Source of the DNA: Fratercula arctica
Taxonomy: Eukaryota; Chordata; Aves; Charadriiformes; Alcidae
Direction of reading: 5' to 3'
DNA: 64,000 bases
NCBI GenBank assembly: GCA_947846985.1
Contig: CANTUZ010000001.1
Coordinates: forward strand, 186,683,955 to 186,747,954
Below are positions 51,743 to 62,046 of the stretch, one piece after another. Position numbers and translations under genes: made by a program. The notes under the pieces were generated by a model. The model worked only from the letters and a program-made list of their open reading frames with translations, made no database searches and was not told the DNA's origin. Numbering within the stretch: the stretch's first letter is position 1; the number at the start of each line of letters is the position of its first letter.

Positions 51743-51870
51743 TATCTCAAAGCAACTCATATATGCTAGAAATGAATGTTTGCACACCCTGATGAAGTAG
51801 GTATTATCGCTGTATTTTGAAAACATGAAAGGTGAGACATGGGAGGACTATACGGTTAGACCCACAGATC
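51743..51870 (-). mobile_element. MIR-type SINE relic, 3' half
   Basis: On the plus strand the sequence runs TCTCAAAGCAACTCATATAT, CACACCCTGATGAAGTAGGT, ATTATCGCTGTATTTTGAAA, ACATGAAAGGTGAGACATGG. This is the order of the reverse-complemented MIR consensus: AAAGC..TTACATATATT, ACAACCCTGATGAGGTAGGT, ATTATTATCCCCATTTTACA, GATGAGGAAACTGAG. The tRNA head is absent or too decayed to see. Confidence 0.68.
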
Positions 51871-52904
51871 TAGGCGTCTAACTGCACCTGTATGCTGAAA
51901 GCCCTCTCAGCATGCTCACATATGGACCTTGTGGCAATAGCAGCTCTCCTCTCTATGGCAAACCCTGCTTGTCCCTGCTGCCACTGGAACAGGGGACACA
52001 GGGATGGCAAGTCCTTACCTTGGTGGAGTCTCTGGAGACCATTTGTCATGAAACCATTCCCTCATCTGCCATCTAATCAGGGTGGTGGTTGTAGTCTTTT
52101 TAATAGAAGTTTCCCCCAGCTAAGTTACCTAGGCACCTGTTTTCAAGTATGTCCAGGCGTGCTTGTCTCAATACCACTGACCGAGTAGACACCCCATGTG
52201 CTGCAGTATCGCAACTGAAAAGATATGTTCAAGCACAGCATTAATATAGAAGTGATGCCAAATTTGCTTAAGCTTGCAAAGGATCTTATGCCATAACTGA
52301 GAAAATGCAGCCCTACTGAAAGCTAGTGCTAAAACTTTAGAGCTGTGTTTTCTTCATGTTTTGTTGCTGATGCCCTTTAGGAAATCAAATTCTTTATTTT
52401 CTTTGCGTAACTATGGAGTCCATATGAATTGCTACTTATTCAGTGCCGTGTGAATATCAGTGATTACCTTTTAACATAAGTGCAACTCAAAAGATTATTA
52501 CACTCTGATTAGTGCTTGTTATTATTGTTTGTTTCTAGGCTCCTGTTTTTCTGTAGACCCTCATCTGCTGCCTACGGAGAATGCCAGATAGCATATGAAA
52601 CAGAAATGAGCTTTAAGTGACATTCACACCTCCTAATCTGAGCTATTTGCAATTATTGTATAATCTTACAAGAGAAACATTAACAGCTGATTGAGACTAC
52701 AAATGCTGCAGGTAACAGCCACAACGATAAGTCATGGAGAGCCTACTGTTGCAGGTCTGGCTGGGATCCTTCAAATTGTAAGCCAAATGTTACACATGCT
52801 CCATGACTGGCTACATTCTGAACTGCTCTTCGGCAATCCTAAATACAGACTGACTTTGTAGCAGTGGGTATTGAAAGCTATCACATCATCCAAACTTCTG
52901 TGTT
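51871..52904. other. Unique sequence before the LTR
   Basis: The first 35 bases contain GATCTAGGCGTCTAACTGCA, a possible word of the old TAGGCGCCTAA-type repeat. The rest shows nothing recognisable. An open frame at 51892-52188 is unrecognised. Confidence 0.38.
52900..52904 (+). repeat. 5-bp target-site duplication, left copy
   Basis: GTGTT lies directly before the 5' TG of the solo LTR and is repeated exactly at 53491-53495. A 5-bp duplication is usual for ERVL-type (class III) elements. Confidence 0.75.
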
Positions 52905-53490
52905 TGTGCTGCTTTTGGCTGGGATAGTTTTCTTCATAGTAACTAGTATAGGACTATGTTTTGGATTTGTGCTGAAAACAGTGTTAATAATACAGGGTTT
53001 TAGTTACTGCTGAGCAGGGCTTACACACAGTCAAGGTCTTTTCTGCTCCTCACACCACCCCACCAGCGAGTAGGCTGGGGGTGCACAAGAAGCTTGGAGG
53101 GGGTACTTCTGGGACAGCTGATCCCAACTGACCAAAGGGATATTCCATACCATGTGACAGCACGCTCAGCATATAAAGTTGGGGAAAGAAGAAGGAAAGG
53201 GGACACGTTTGGAGCTACAGTGTTTGTCTCTCCAGGTAACCATTGCACATGATGGAGCCCTGCTTTCCTGGAGATGGCTGAACACCTGCCTGATGATGGG
53301 AAGCAGTGAATGAATTCCATGTTTTGGTTTGCTTGCACTTGTGGCTTTTGCTTTACCTATGAAACTGTCTTTATCTCAACCCATGGGTTTTCTCACTTTT
53401 ACCCTTCTGATTGTCTCCCCCATCCCACCGGCGGGGAGTGAGTGATCAGCTGAGTGGTGCTTAGTTGCCGGCTGGGCTTAAACTATGATA
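52905..53490 (+). mobile_element. Solo LTR of an avian endogenous retrovirus (ERVL-like)
   Basis: A 586-bp solo long terminal repeat in plus orientation. It begins TGTGCTGCTTTTGGCTGGGA and ends CTATGATA, where the usual terminal CA has become TA. It carries the recognisable avian LTR blocks TTTTGGATTTGTGCTGAAAA, the GTCAAGG..TTTTCTGCTCCTCAC segment, ACTGACCAAAGGGATATTCC, a TATA box (ATATAAAG at 53171-53178) and GAAACTGTCTTTATCTCAAC. No gag, pol or env sequence lies on either side, so the internal region was lost, presumably by recombination between two LTRs. Perfect flanking GTGTT repeats mark the insertion site. The TATA box and upstream segment could still act as a promoter or enhancer. Class assignment rests on the 5-bp duplication and my recollection of the family. 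Confidence 0.9.
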
Positions 53491-53495
53491 GTGTT
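53491..53495 (+). repeat. 5-bp target-site duplication, right copy
   Basis: GTGTT is identical to the copy at 52900-52904 on the other side of the solo LTR. Confidence 0.75.
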
Positions 53496-54589
53496 CAAAT
53501 TTTGTCTTACCTATTAGGCAAATGAAATTTACCACCCTGTGAGGTATTGACCATACTGAAACATCCCTTACTTTTCTGTGTAAAAATAATTGCCATCTCT
53601 GTCCCACTTAATGTCATTTTTGCCAGGATTATCCTAATTTTCTTTTGCTATTCAGTGTTACCTGTCATATTTGATTTAATATTTTGGGCTTTTCCACATA
53701 GTCTAATCTGTGGGAGTCAGTCCTAGCCCCATCTGTGGGGGTCAGAGGCCACTTACAGACTGTTCTAGGTTGGAGGATCATCTTGACATCTGGACTGCAG
53801 GTTGGCTGCCATCAGGTGCTCATGGAAGGCCCAATACAATGGTTGCCTCCCTAACATGCTGCTCTTTATTTCTTTTTAATAGCCATCTATTCTGCACCAT
53901 GGATGACCCACCACCTCAGCAGGCAGCTCTATGCAGGGGCTCTGCCTGTCACTGCTCCTCACCACCACAATGACCTGACTGCCTGAGTATACTGTGGCAA
54001 GACAATACAAATCAGAGAAAGGTGTCAAAAAGAAGTGAAGCTCTGGGAAAGAGAGGAATGTACTGTCATGTCAGGCAATATCCCCATGCTTGCTGTGGGA
54101 GCAATCATCTGTTCTGTCTGGGACGGAGAACTGCAAACTGGTACTGACAATGGTCCTGAGCACAGCAACATGCATGGATCATTGTCCACCTGCCACTGGC
54201 TGGAGCTGATGTGAAGGTCAGTTGCACTGGGTCATGCTGTTTTATGGCTATTGACATTCCCTAGCTTTGGGCTGACCAAGACCAATGTTAAATTCCAGGA
54301 TGCTACCCTAATAGCCTTGTACTACAATCTACCACTATTTCTTTACTAGGAGCATGCCCTTTTCTAGATACATCAGGAGTTCATTTCATCTCCTCTTCAT
54401 TAAAATAAAGGATGTCAATGTAAATGTTATTGCAAGCAGACCTATAGCAGTTTTCAATTTTTTAATCTTGGTTTGCAATCAACACAGGAACCTTAGAATA
54501 ACTGAGTGGCCATAATGTACTTAATTTCAAAATCATTGCCAGAAAAACACAGCCAAAAAGCCCATTAATTTTGAAAAAGGGAATACATC
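53496..54589. other. Unrecognised moderately GC-rich sequence
   Basis: 53700-54260 is richer in GC than its surroundings and reads like a decayed insert, but I cannot match it to a known family. An 87-codon open frame (53710-53973) starts at GTG. No exon is evident. Confidence 0.38.
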
Positions 54590-56310
54590 AGAATGAAGAA
54601 ACTTCTTAAAGAAAAACTGAAAAGGACAGCCAAGAGGGGAAAATACGAATTAAGGAAAAACTTGCAAAATATATACAGAGAGAATTTTTTTTTTTCAAAC
54701 GTGTGAAGAACAAACCACTTACATGAAGGAAACAAGAGTTTGTAGAGACATCAGATAATCCAGGTATGCAAAAAAGATTTAGGGAAAATAAAGATGAAAC
54801 TACAAGCATTTTTTCTGTACCTGTGCTAACTGTGAAGAAACTTGTGTCCCATATAAGAAGCCCTTGAAAAACAGGTTCTGACATCAAAGCATCTGTTTCA
54901 ACAAAAGAATTCATGGAAAGAAGTTACAAAATTAAAAGATAATTTAGCGTGTATGAAATTAAAAACTTTAGAGTAATTTAAGGTATGAGGATGCGAGATT
55001 ATTTACTACAGCATATAACCTTTTGCTTTAAACTGCTTTGATACCTAAGGACTGGTATGTAATACTGATTAAAAAAAAAAAAAAAATCCAAGGAAGATCA
55101 AGGAAATTATTTGTTCCCACTTGAACTGGGAAAATACAAACAGAATAGAAGAATAGAACGAGTAGGCATGTGAATAAATATAAGATATTTTGTGAGGAGA
55201 AGCCCTGTGGCTTTTGTAAAGCAAAGACACATCTAAAAAACTGAGTATTGCTCACTGAAGGAGTCAGCAATCACATAGACAAGAGTAATCCAGCTGCCAA
55301 AGTCACCATGCAATTCCAAAAGGCATTTTATGATGTTCCTTATGAAGGACCTGTAAAACAGACTACACTGCCATTAAGTGAGAGGGAATGTTTTTGAATG
55401 GATGAATAGCTGTTCAAAATGTAGAGAAAAAAATAAGTTTATATAGCCGATTTTCTCAGTTGAGGGAGGCTACTAGAAGAGGCCAAAATTCTGTGCTAGA
55501 CCTGTGCTTTTCAACACAGTAGAAAATTAGGTGGCAAGGTGGATGAAAAGTGAGATGATGGAGTTTGCTGGTATTACAAAGGTATTCAGGACAAGGATGA
55601 GGACCAACTGAGAAGAGTTGCAGAACATAATACTCGGTAATAAAAAAGCAAGTGAAATGAAATGTAAATAAAAGTTAAGTGACGTCCATGGGGAAAAATA
55701 ACCTCAGCTTTAATTATATATAAATCTAAGTTAACATACACAACCCGTCACTCAGGAATGAGATCTTCAAGTTATAAATAGTGGATAACTGTAGAGAAAC
55801 AGTTCTATGAAAATGTCAGCTCAAAACAGAAGATGCCATTTAGCCTCTCTGTAACTCCACGGTGTGCCCTCATCTCAAACACTGCATGTACCTCTGGTTC
55901 ACTCTTAACCCCTTCTTCCCCAAGTCAGAAAGATACAGAAAGGTAACAAGGATGATCAAAAGTACGAAACAGTTTCAACGTGATTTTTTCATTAAACATA
56001 TTAAGCCTCTTCATGCTAGGAAAAAAGACAAGTGAAGAGGGATGTAACAGCAGTTTATAAAACCATCGAGGTTATAGAAGGGTTAAAAAGGGAATGATCG
56101 TGCACTGTCACTTCTAAAGAGAAAAAGTAGCTATCAGGTGAACTTACAATATGGCAAGTTCAAAACAAACGAAAAAAGAAATAACTCTTCATGTAATTAA
56201 GTTACTACAGGAAATTTGTGGTGTTAAAATTTGATAGAGGCTTGAAAAAGAATTGGAAAAAAAAAAGCCATGAACTACTCAAAAAGGCTACCGAATAAGA
56301 AGAATTATCT
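54590..56310 (+). mobile_element. Ancient L3-like CR1 LINE ORF2 relic
   Basis: Plus-strand CR1 ORF2, much older than the other copies. Secure landmarks are: the reverse transcriptase phrase FQKAFYDVP followed by YE at 55314-55346 (for FSKAFDKVPHE), preceded by a CGFCKAK-like block (for HGFVKGK); the segment ACTGAGAAGAGTTGCAGAAC to ATACTCGGTAATAAAA at about 55606-55645; a HGEK..PQL-like block near 55690 (for HVGKNNPN); and T-VCPHLKHCMYLWFTL at 55859-55900 (for [15 protein letters not shown]). Further markers are ATAAAACCATCGAGGTTATA near 56058 (for YKILNG), CAAGTTCAAAACAAACGAAA near 56156, and GAGGCTTGAAAAAGAATTGG near 56237. Stops and frameshifts are dense. The part before 55030 is assigned only by weak similarity to the ORF2 linker. 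An A16 run (55071-55086) interrupts it. Confidence 0.72.
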
Positions 56311-57307
56311 AGTTTAGCTATTTCTGAACTGCAAATATGTGTGGCAAATATGTGGAAAAGCAGACTCAGGAAATATAATTGTTCTTGCATAGGCATGTGC
56401 TGCTGGCTAACGTCAGAGACAAGATAATGAGCTACTTTGAACTTGGTCTTACCTAGTACAGAGATGAGTGGTATGTTATGTTCTCTACTTATTTTTTAAA
56501 TTTCATTGAACAAACATTCCTTCTTAATTCCTGCTTAATTCTGCTTCATGTTGTATTTGGTACAGTTTTCTTTGTAGACAAGTTTATTTAAGTTATTGAG
56601 ATATTCAAATATACCTCAATTTTCATTCTATGGATGGAGTACAGGACACTGCTACTGTAGCCACGAAAAATAGTGACATTTTGGTTTTGAGGGATGCATT
56701 ATAAAAATACTATATTGCTACTAGTAATTACCTTTTGTTGTGCTAAGTTCTTGCTTAAGACTGCTCACATTTGAGGAAGCAGGGAATTCTAAGCCTTGCT
56801 TGGTTTTAAGGACTCCACTAGCCCCACAAATTAGAATTCACCAGTCAAGTGGAACATGATATGTGGGTTACACCTATGTAGCCAAGCTGATCATCCGTTG
56901 TTTTGCTTGAGTCAAGTTTGTCTGATTATCAACTCCATACATGTTAACTTCCAATCTCAGCTACAAGCGTTTTTTGGCAGAGAAGTCCAGGCGTCAACGA
57001 GAGAGAAGTTTACGCAAGGCTCAACACCTGACCTGCTGTAAGGACATGGAAGCAGCCTGCACTGGCTTGGGCTCAGGGCCACAGAATATTTTCCACTGTG
57101 GATTGAAAAGACAAGCCAGTCCCTGAGACCCCTTCCTTTCTGCCCTGGTGTGGTCTCTGAGGGGGGAGTGACAGAGCAAGGAGGTTAAAGTCAACAGAGT
57201 CAAGCGGGCGCTTTCTCCTGAACAGTGTGCTAACAGTGCCGTAACTGCCCTTTGCACTTCCACTGCTGAGATCTGTTTCCCAGCACATTTCATATTTCAC
57301 ATGGCAC
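56311..57307. other. Unique sequence
   Basis: No gene or repeat recognised. Overlapping open frames on both strands at 56856-57327 are unassigned. Confidence 0.42.
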
Positions 57308-57462
57308 GCAAATGAATTAATCTTCACAGTGCTCCTATGCAGTAGGTAGATGTTGCCCTTAAATAAAAAAACACCAACTTGTCAGGAGTGACAGGAAGGC
57401 TTCTGAAATTACCCTGCGGCTGGGCTCAGAACTCAGGAATTCTTTTCATTCCTGCTATTGCG
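57308..57462 (-). mobile_element. MIR-type SINE relic
   Basis: In plus orientation this reads CTTCACAGTGCTCCTATGCA, GTAGGTAGATGTTGCCCTTA, AATAAAAAAACACCAACTTG, a decayed core, GCTGGGCTCAGAACTCAGGA, ATTC. The order equals reverse-complemented MIR (CTCACA.CAACCCTATGAGGT, AGGTA.TATT.TCCCC, GA..AAACTGAGGC, then GCTGGGATT.GAACCCAGG). Both the 3' half and the B-box region are present, so it is a nearly full-length relic. Confidence 0.6.
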
Positions 57463-59310
57463 TTGAGGTCATCTTGCTCTTTGATGTAGCCTCGAAATGA
57501 AATGAGCTATTAAATTCTGGATACATTTCCCCATTAAATTAGAAACATTTATAAGTCCAGCATTGCACATAAAACTTAGATAGCATTTCTCGTGATAAAA
57601 ACATAACCAGATTTTGTTTCTCGTACATTCTGGATTGTGTGTCTCTCTTCCTCTATTTGGCTTGTGGTTTGCTTCATTACGTAATTGTTAGATCTATTTA
57701 AAGGTCAGCCAAAGTAAAATTATATTTTGTTGGAGGTGAGGTGTAAACAAGTGTTTCATCTTGCCCTGCCATTTTTCTTAGGCCTTCTGCAGAGCTGGGT
57801 TACAGTCTACCAGTATTCATAAAAGGAGATTATATTTTAGAATCTGTATCGTATTATTCATAAATATTTCAAGGTACCTGCAAACCTAGGTTAAGAGTTA
57901 TCGTGTCTCAGGAAGCTAAAAAGGGAGCTATCGTGCATTTATTGTATTCTCTACAATAAAACTATGTTTGTGCTCAACTGGACACATATGAATATGTATT
58001 TACAAAGCTCACTTTCATCACTGCTTCTCCATCTTAGCTTGAAAGTAACCAACTAAACTAAGAAAAGACAGCAAGGAATTCTTACAAACCAGGTTGCTCT
58101 ATACCTAAAATCAAACCCCCAAATATAAATTATTGAATACTTTGTTTTAAGAACTTAAGCATTTGCTCACTGCATTTTTTACTTTAAACAGATGCTGTAG
58201 ATACAGATGTAGTCTTTTTGCATTTACATAGGGCTGGTGTTATTAAGAATATCCACATGAGAAAAGGTTATAAAGATGATCCCTGTAAGAAGGTGAATCA
58301 GATAGCATATATTGTAATATAGAGTACTTTTTGCTGTAGCTGACTGACACGTTTAGAAAAGCTGATACTTTGATGAGAAGATCAACTGCACAGTATTCTC
58401 CCAGCATCTTCTCCAGAGTCTCAATGCAAACTAACATAGGGATGCAACGTATGTGTCAAGAGAAATAAACACACATTAAACCAGACATTCATTTTCCTCA
58501 AACTAAGCTCTGAAAGCATATGCAACAAAATACTGAGAAAAGGTAGAAATGACAACTTTACAGCAACAGTCACATTTCAGATAAAGAAATGCTTTTATAT
58601 GAAGTTGTATCCACAGTCCCTAGTATAAAATATTAATAGTTCCAGCTATACCACTTCATAACTGAGGAGGAAGTGTTCCTAGGGTAGAATAATTTGATTT
58701 AAAAAAATCCTGCTGTTCAACAAGTATATAATATTTGTAATTAAAAATGTTTATCTGTTGGCAAATACATAAGAACATTGATGATATATGTTTGATGATT
58801 TATTCAGGTGTTGTGTGATCAGAGTTTAACATATAGCCTCATATATAATTGTGGACTACTGTTGAGCTCATACACTGAGGCATTAAATGACCTTATTTTT
58901 AATAACTTGATTAACCTAAAATGATCTTCCTGTTTTTCGTGTGAGGAGAACTCTAGTTAAATGCTGTATTCATTTGTCCTCTTTTCTTAAAATAGCCTGG
59001 GAGGAACTGAACGGCATTGTACTTCCTCTGTCTATATGCTGGAGGTCAGGGTTTTTTGTTTCGCAGGGGGCACCTCCGCGTTGCTCTGCCTCACCCTGCT
59101 CTGACGTCCAGACGAGGTGGGCAAGCAGCTTCTGACGACGTGAGCCTCGCTACGGTCAATGTGAAAAGGGAGCTGGTTGTGGTCAGACGTGGGCAGCAAG
59201 TTGTCATTTAGAAAATAGTTCCCAACTAATGGATAAAGTATTTTTAAGCATGCTGGAATGGTTCCACAGCCAAGCTGTTATAAATGAATAGGTCTTTTGT
59301 TGTGAGCCTT
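57463..59310. other. Unique sequence
   Basis: No gene recognised. 59050-59170 is a small CpG-rich patch with overlapping unrecognised open frames (58941-59135, 59017-59211). Confidence 0.42.
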
Positions 59311-59368
59311 GATCTCTTCCCTCCTTCCTCCCTTTCTCCCTCCCCTCCCCCCTCCCCCCCCCCCCCCC
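59311..59368 (+). repeat. Homopyrimidine tract ending in C15
   Basis: After GA at 59311-59312, TCTCTTCCCTCCTTCCTCCC and then TTTCTCCCTCCCCTCCCCCC run into about 15 consecutive C. The tract is all pyrimidine for more than 50 bases. It can form triplex (H-DNA), an i-motif on this strand, or a G-quadruplex on the other. Confidence 0.9.
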
Positions 59369-60025
59369 GGCCTTTGTCAGGATGAGTCAATATCTTTCTA
59401 ATTGGGTGTCCTTTCTGGACTTTTTTTCCACGTTTTAGGCATTAAGAAAGTTCAAATCCTTAAACATATAGCCCTGGTGCCCAGAAACCATTTTTTCCTT
59501 TAATGGATTTATTGCTTCAAGAGGTATTCATTTCAGAAGGCTCAACAGTATTATTATGGGTTTTTTCACCGCACACAGAAACTGTAAGAGGAACTCAGTT
59601 GTACTTCAGTGAAATAGCATTATCATCCCAAGAATGAACAAACTGATTTGTTATGTCCTTAACAAGAAGCCAGTCAACTTCTAAAGAGTGTTGTGGGATT
59701 GTTCTGAAACCGTGGCCCAGTATGCTTTCAGAGATAACTGCCCTGCTATCTTGGTGGTAGTTCTTATTTTGTCATCACATCCTTTCTGCCTGACAGAGGA
59801 AAGCGAAAGTGGGTAAAGCCATTTCTGTCAATAATACCACCGGTGAGACAGGCCAAACTTAACACTGATAGCCGGGCAGGTAATGGTGCCTCCTAATGGA
59901 GCCTCCTGACATGGCCCTGTGGAAGATGATTGACAGGTGTATTTCCTGATTTCCCAAATTCTTGAGATTGTTAACAAATAATTATTGCTTGGGATTCATT
60001 GTTACCTGCTGTCCCAGGATCTCAG
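59369..60025. other. Unique sequence
   Basis: Nothing recognisable in about 650 bases. Confidence 0.42.
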
Positions 60026-60160
60026 GTGAATATAACCTTCCTGGGAAGCAAATACTGCCATCCTTATTTCATAGTTAATAAAAAGAAGGCATGCAAAGAT
60101 TGTTTTGCTGTAGATACAGTGAAAGCTTGTGGTTTTAGTAGGGAGCTGAGGTTTCCTGAT
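60026..60160 (-). mobile_element. MIR-type SINE relic
   Basis: The plus strand reads GTGAATATAACCTTCCTGGG, AAGCAAATACTGCCATCCTT, ATTTCATAGTTAATAAAAAG, AAGGCATGCAAAGATTGTTT, then AAGCTTGTGGTTTTAGTAGG, GAGCTGAGGTTTCCTGAT. This follows reverse-complemented MIR: ACAACCCTATGAGGTA, TACTATTATCCCCATTTCAT, AGATGAGAAAACTGAGGCA, AGAG.TTAAGTGACTTGCCC, then AGTAAGTGGCAGAGC.GGGA and CCCAGGTCTCCTGA. The element runs straight into an A17 run at 60162-60178. Confidence 0.72.
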
Positions 60161-61254
60161 TAAAAAAAAAAAAAAAAAGGCAATGGTAGATGCAGAAGAA
60201 ATTCTCTTTAAAGAAACGCTGCTGGAACTCAGAATTCAGATGCACTGAGACCACGTGCAGTTTGAGGCTTGAGCGATTTTTAGAGAAAAAAATGGAATCC
60301 CTCATCACATTAGAGTGAGATTTTATACATTTCTTTGTGAAGAACAGAATATAATGATTGAACTGTATAAACCATTTATGCACAGGGACAGTCTTTTGTA
60401 TGGACAAAGTCTGATAATCTGAGGTAAAGAAAAAGCAGCTCTTTGCAAATTAGTCTAAGATCTCATCATGTGTAGATGTGAAGGAACCATCCCACATGTT
60501 TATTACTGACTTCTTGCACTTTTCCCTGAAATACCTGGTGTTGCCTGTTCTCTGAGACAGGCTGCGCTGGGAGAGTCTCTGGAGTGGCTCAACACGGCAG
60601 TTCCTCGGTTCTGCCCTCTCACTGCGTGAGACCATGTGTGTAAGGGAGTTACAGAGCATCTGTGAGCAAAGGGAGTGAAAATCAGTGTCGCCCTGCAGCG
60701 CTGCATTCCTCTGCCTTCCTATCATCTCCTTCTGAAATTACCTAGGGTGAAGAAACTAGACACTGAACTTAGACATCTAGCAACTGTAAATAAAAGTACT
60801 CGTGGATTTTACGGTGCAGTAATAGTTCATTTCCAGTCCTTGCTAGGATGCTTTTAAAAAAGACTATTAGGTACATTCAGAAATCTGGATTTCATCCCTT
60901 TTATCTCTGCGAATTCATTTTTAGCAGATATGAAGTGAGAAAGTCAGAAAACTGAAGACAGAAAACTGTTGGGGCAAATGAGGCCTTCCTTTCTTTTTCT
61001 CCGTAATGGTCAGTGAGAAGGACAAACACTTTATGTTTCTTTTCTGACTAACAGTTAAGGAAGTGCCAGCTTGCCACTGCAAGGAGTGGTACCTGCTTTC
61101 TGTGTAGTCTACTTGGACAGACTCTCCAAACCTGTCTGCTCGACTTTCCAGCATCTTCCTTCCACCTTTGTTCTTCGTTTCCACTAAATAATAAGAGGGT
61201 TGAATTTTATACCACTTTAGACTGACGCATATGAGTTCAGAGGAATAGGATGCA
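60161..61254. other. Unique sequence with an A17 run
   Basis: The A-run lies at 60162-60178. The rest is unrecognised. Minus-strand open frames at 60450-60725 and 60921-61403 are not supported by any similarity, and the second runs into antisense CR1. Confidence 0.42.
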
Positions 61255-62046
61255 GGAGAATGATGGGCAAGTGTAGGGTGCTGCACCTGGGGAGGAACAA
61301 CCCCATGCACCAGTACAGGTTGGGGGCTGACCTGCTGGAGAGCAGCTCTGTGGAAAGAGACCTGGGAGTCCTGGTGGACAACAGGATGACCATGAGCCAG
61401 CAATGTGCCCTTGTGGCCAAGAAGGCCAATGGCATCCTGGGGTGCATCAAAAAGAGTGTGGCCAGCAGGTCAAGGGAGGTCATCCTCCCCCTCTACTCTG
61501 CATTGGTGAGGCCACACCTGGAGTACTGTGTCCAGTTCTGGGCTCCCCGGTTCCAGAAGGACAGGGAACTGCTGGAAAGGGTGCAGCAGAGGGCTACCAA
61601 GATGATTAGGGGACTGGAACACCTCTCTTATGAGGAAAGGCTGAGGGATTTGGGTCTCTTCAGTCTGGAAAAAAGACGGCTGAGGGGGGATCTTATCAAC
61701 ACTTATAAATACTTAAAGGGTGGGTGTCAGGAGGATGGGGCCAGGCTCTTTTCAGTAGTGCCCGGGGACAGGACAAGAGGCAATGGGCACAAACTTGAGC
61801 ACAAGAAGTTCCACCTAAACATGAGGAGGAACTTCTTTACCCTGAGGGTGGCAGAGCACTGGAACAGGCTGCCCAGAGAGGTGGTGGAGTCTCCATCTCT
61901 GGAGACATTCAAAACCCGCCTGGACGTGTTCCTGTGCAACCTGCTCTAGGTGACCCTGCTCTGGCAGGGGGTTTGGACTAGATGATCTCCAGAGGTCCCT
62001 TCCAACCCTATGGTTCTATGATTCTATGGTTCTATGATTCTGTGAT
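61255..62046 (+). mobile_element. Young-looking CR1 LINE, 3' part
   Basis: A 5'-truncated CR1 copy about 790 bp long. It contains the last 229 codons of ORF2 without a stop or frameshift, then a 3' UTR of about 60 bases with CTGGCAGGGGGTTTGGACTA and GATGATCTCCAGAGGTCCCT. It ends in three to four copies of the terminal octamer (GGTTCTAT, GATTCTAT, GATTCTGT). CR1 moves by target-primed reverse transcription and the enzyme recognises this 3' end. 5' truncation is the rule, so the copy was dead on arrival. The intact frame and near-consensus sequence indicate that it is much younger than the relics at 13 and 55 kb. Confidence 0.96.
61260..61949 (+). pseudogene. CR1 ORF2 protein, C-terminal 229 codons
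   Basis: This is the C-terminal part of the CR1 endonuclease/reverse-transcriptase polyprotein, downstream of the catalytic fingers and palm. Readable landmarks are [20 protein letters not shown] (residues 3-22), [20 protein letters not shown] (29-48), [15 protein letters not shown] (about 86-100), [20 protein letters not shown] (about 110-129), [35 protein letters not shown], and the usual end [13 protein letters not shown] followed by TAG. A full ORF2 is about four times longer. The endonuclease and the RT active site are missing, so no active enzyme can be made. The ATG used here is just an internal Met codon. The frame is uninterrupted over 690 bases. Confidence 0.93.

Noticed and set aside
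53700..54260. Internal retroviral sequence downstream of the LTR
   Set aside because: The LTR is closed by its target duplication at 53491-53495, and no gag, pol or env motif is readable beyond it.
60921..61403. 160-codon minus-strand open frame
   Set aside because: Half of it is antisense to CR1 ORF2 and the rest is unrecognised.
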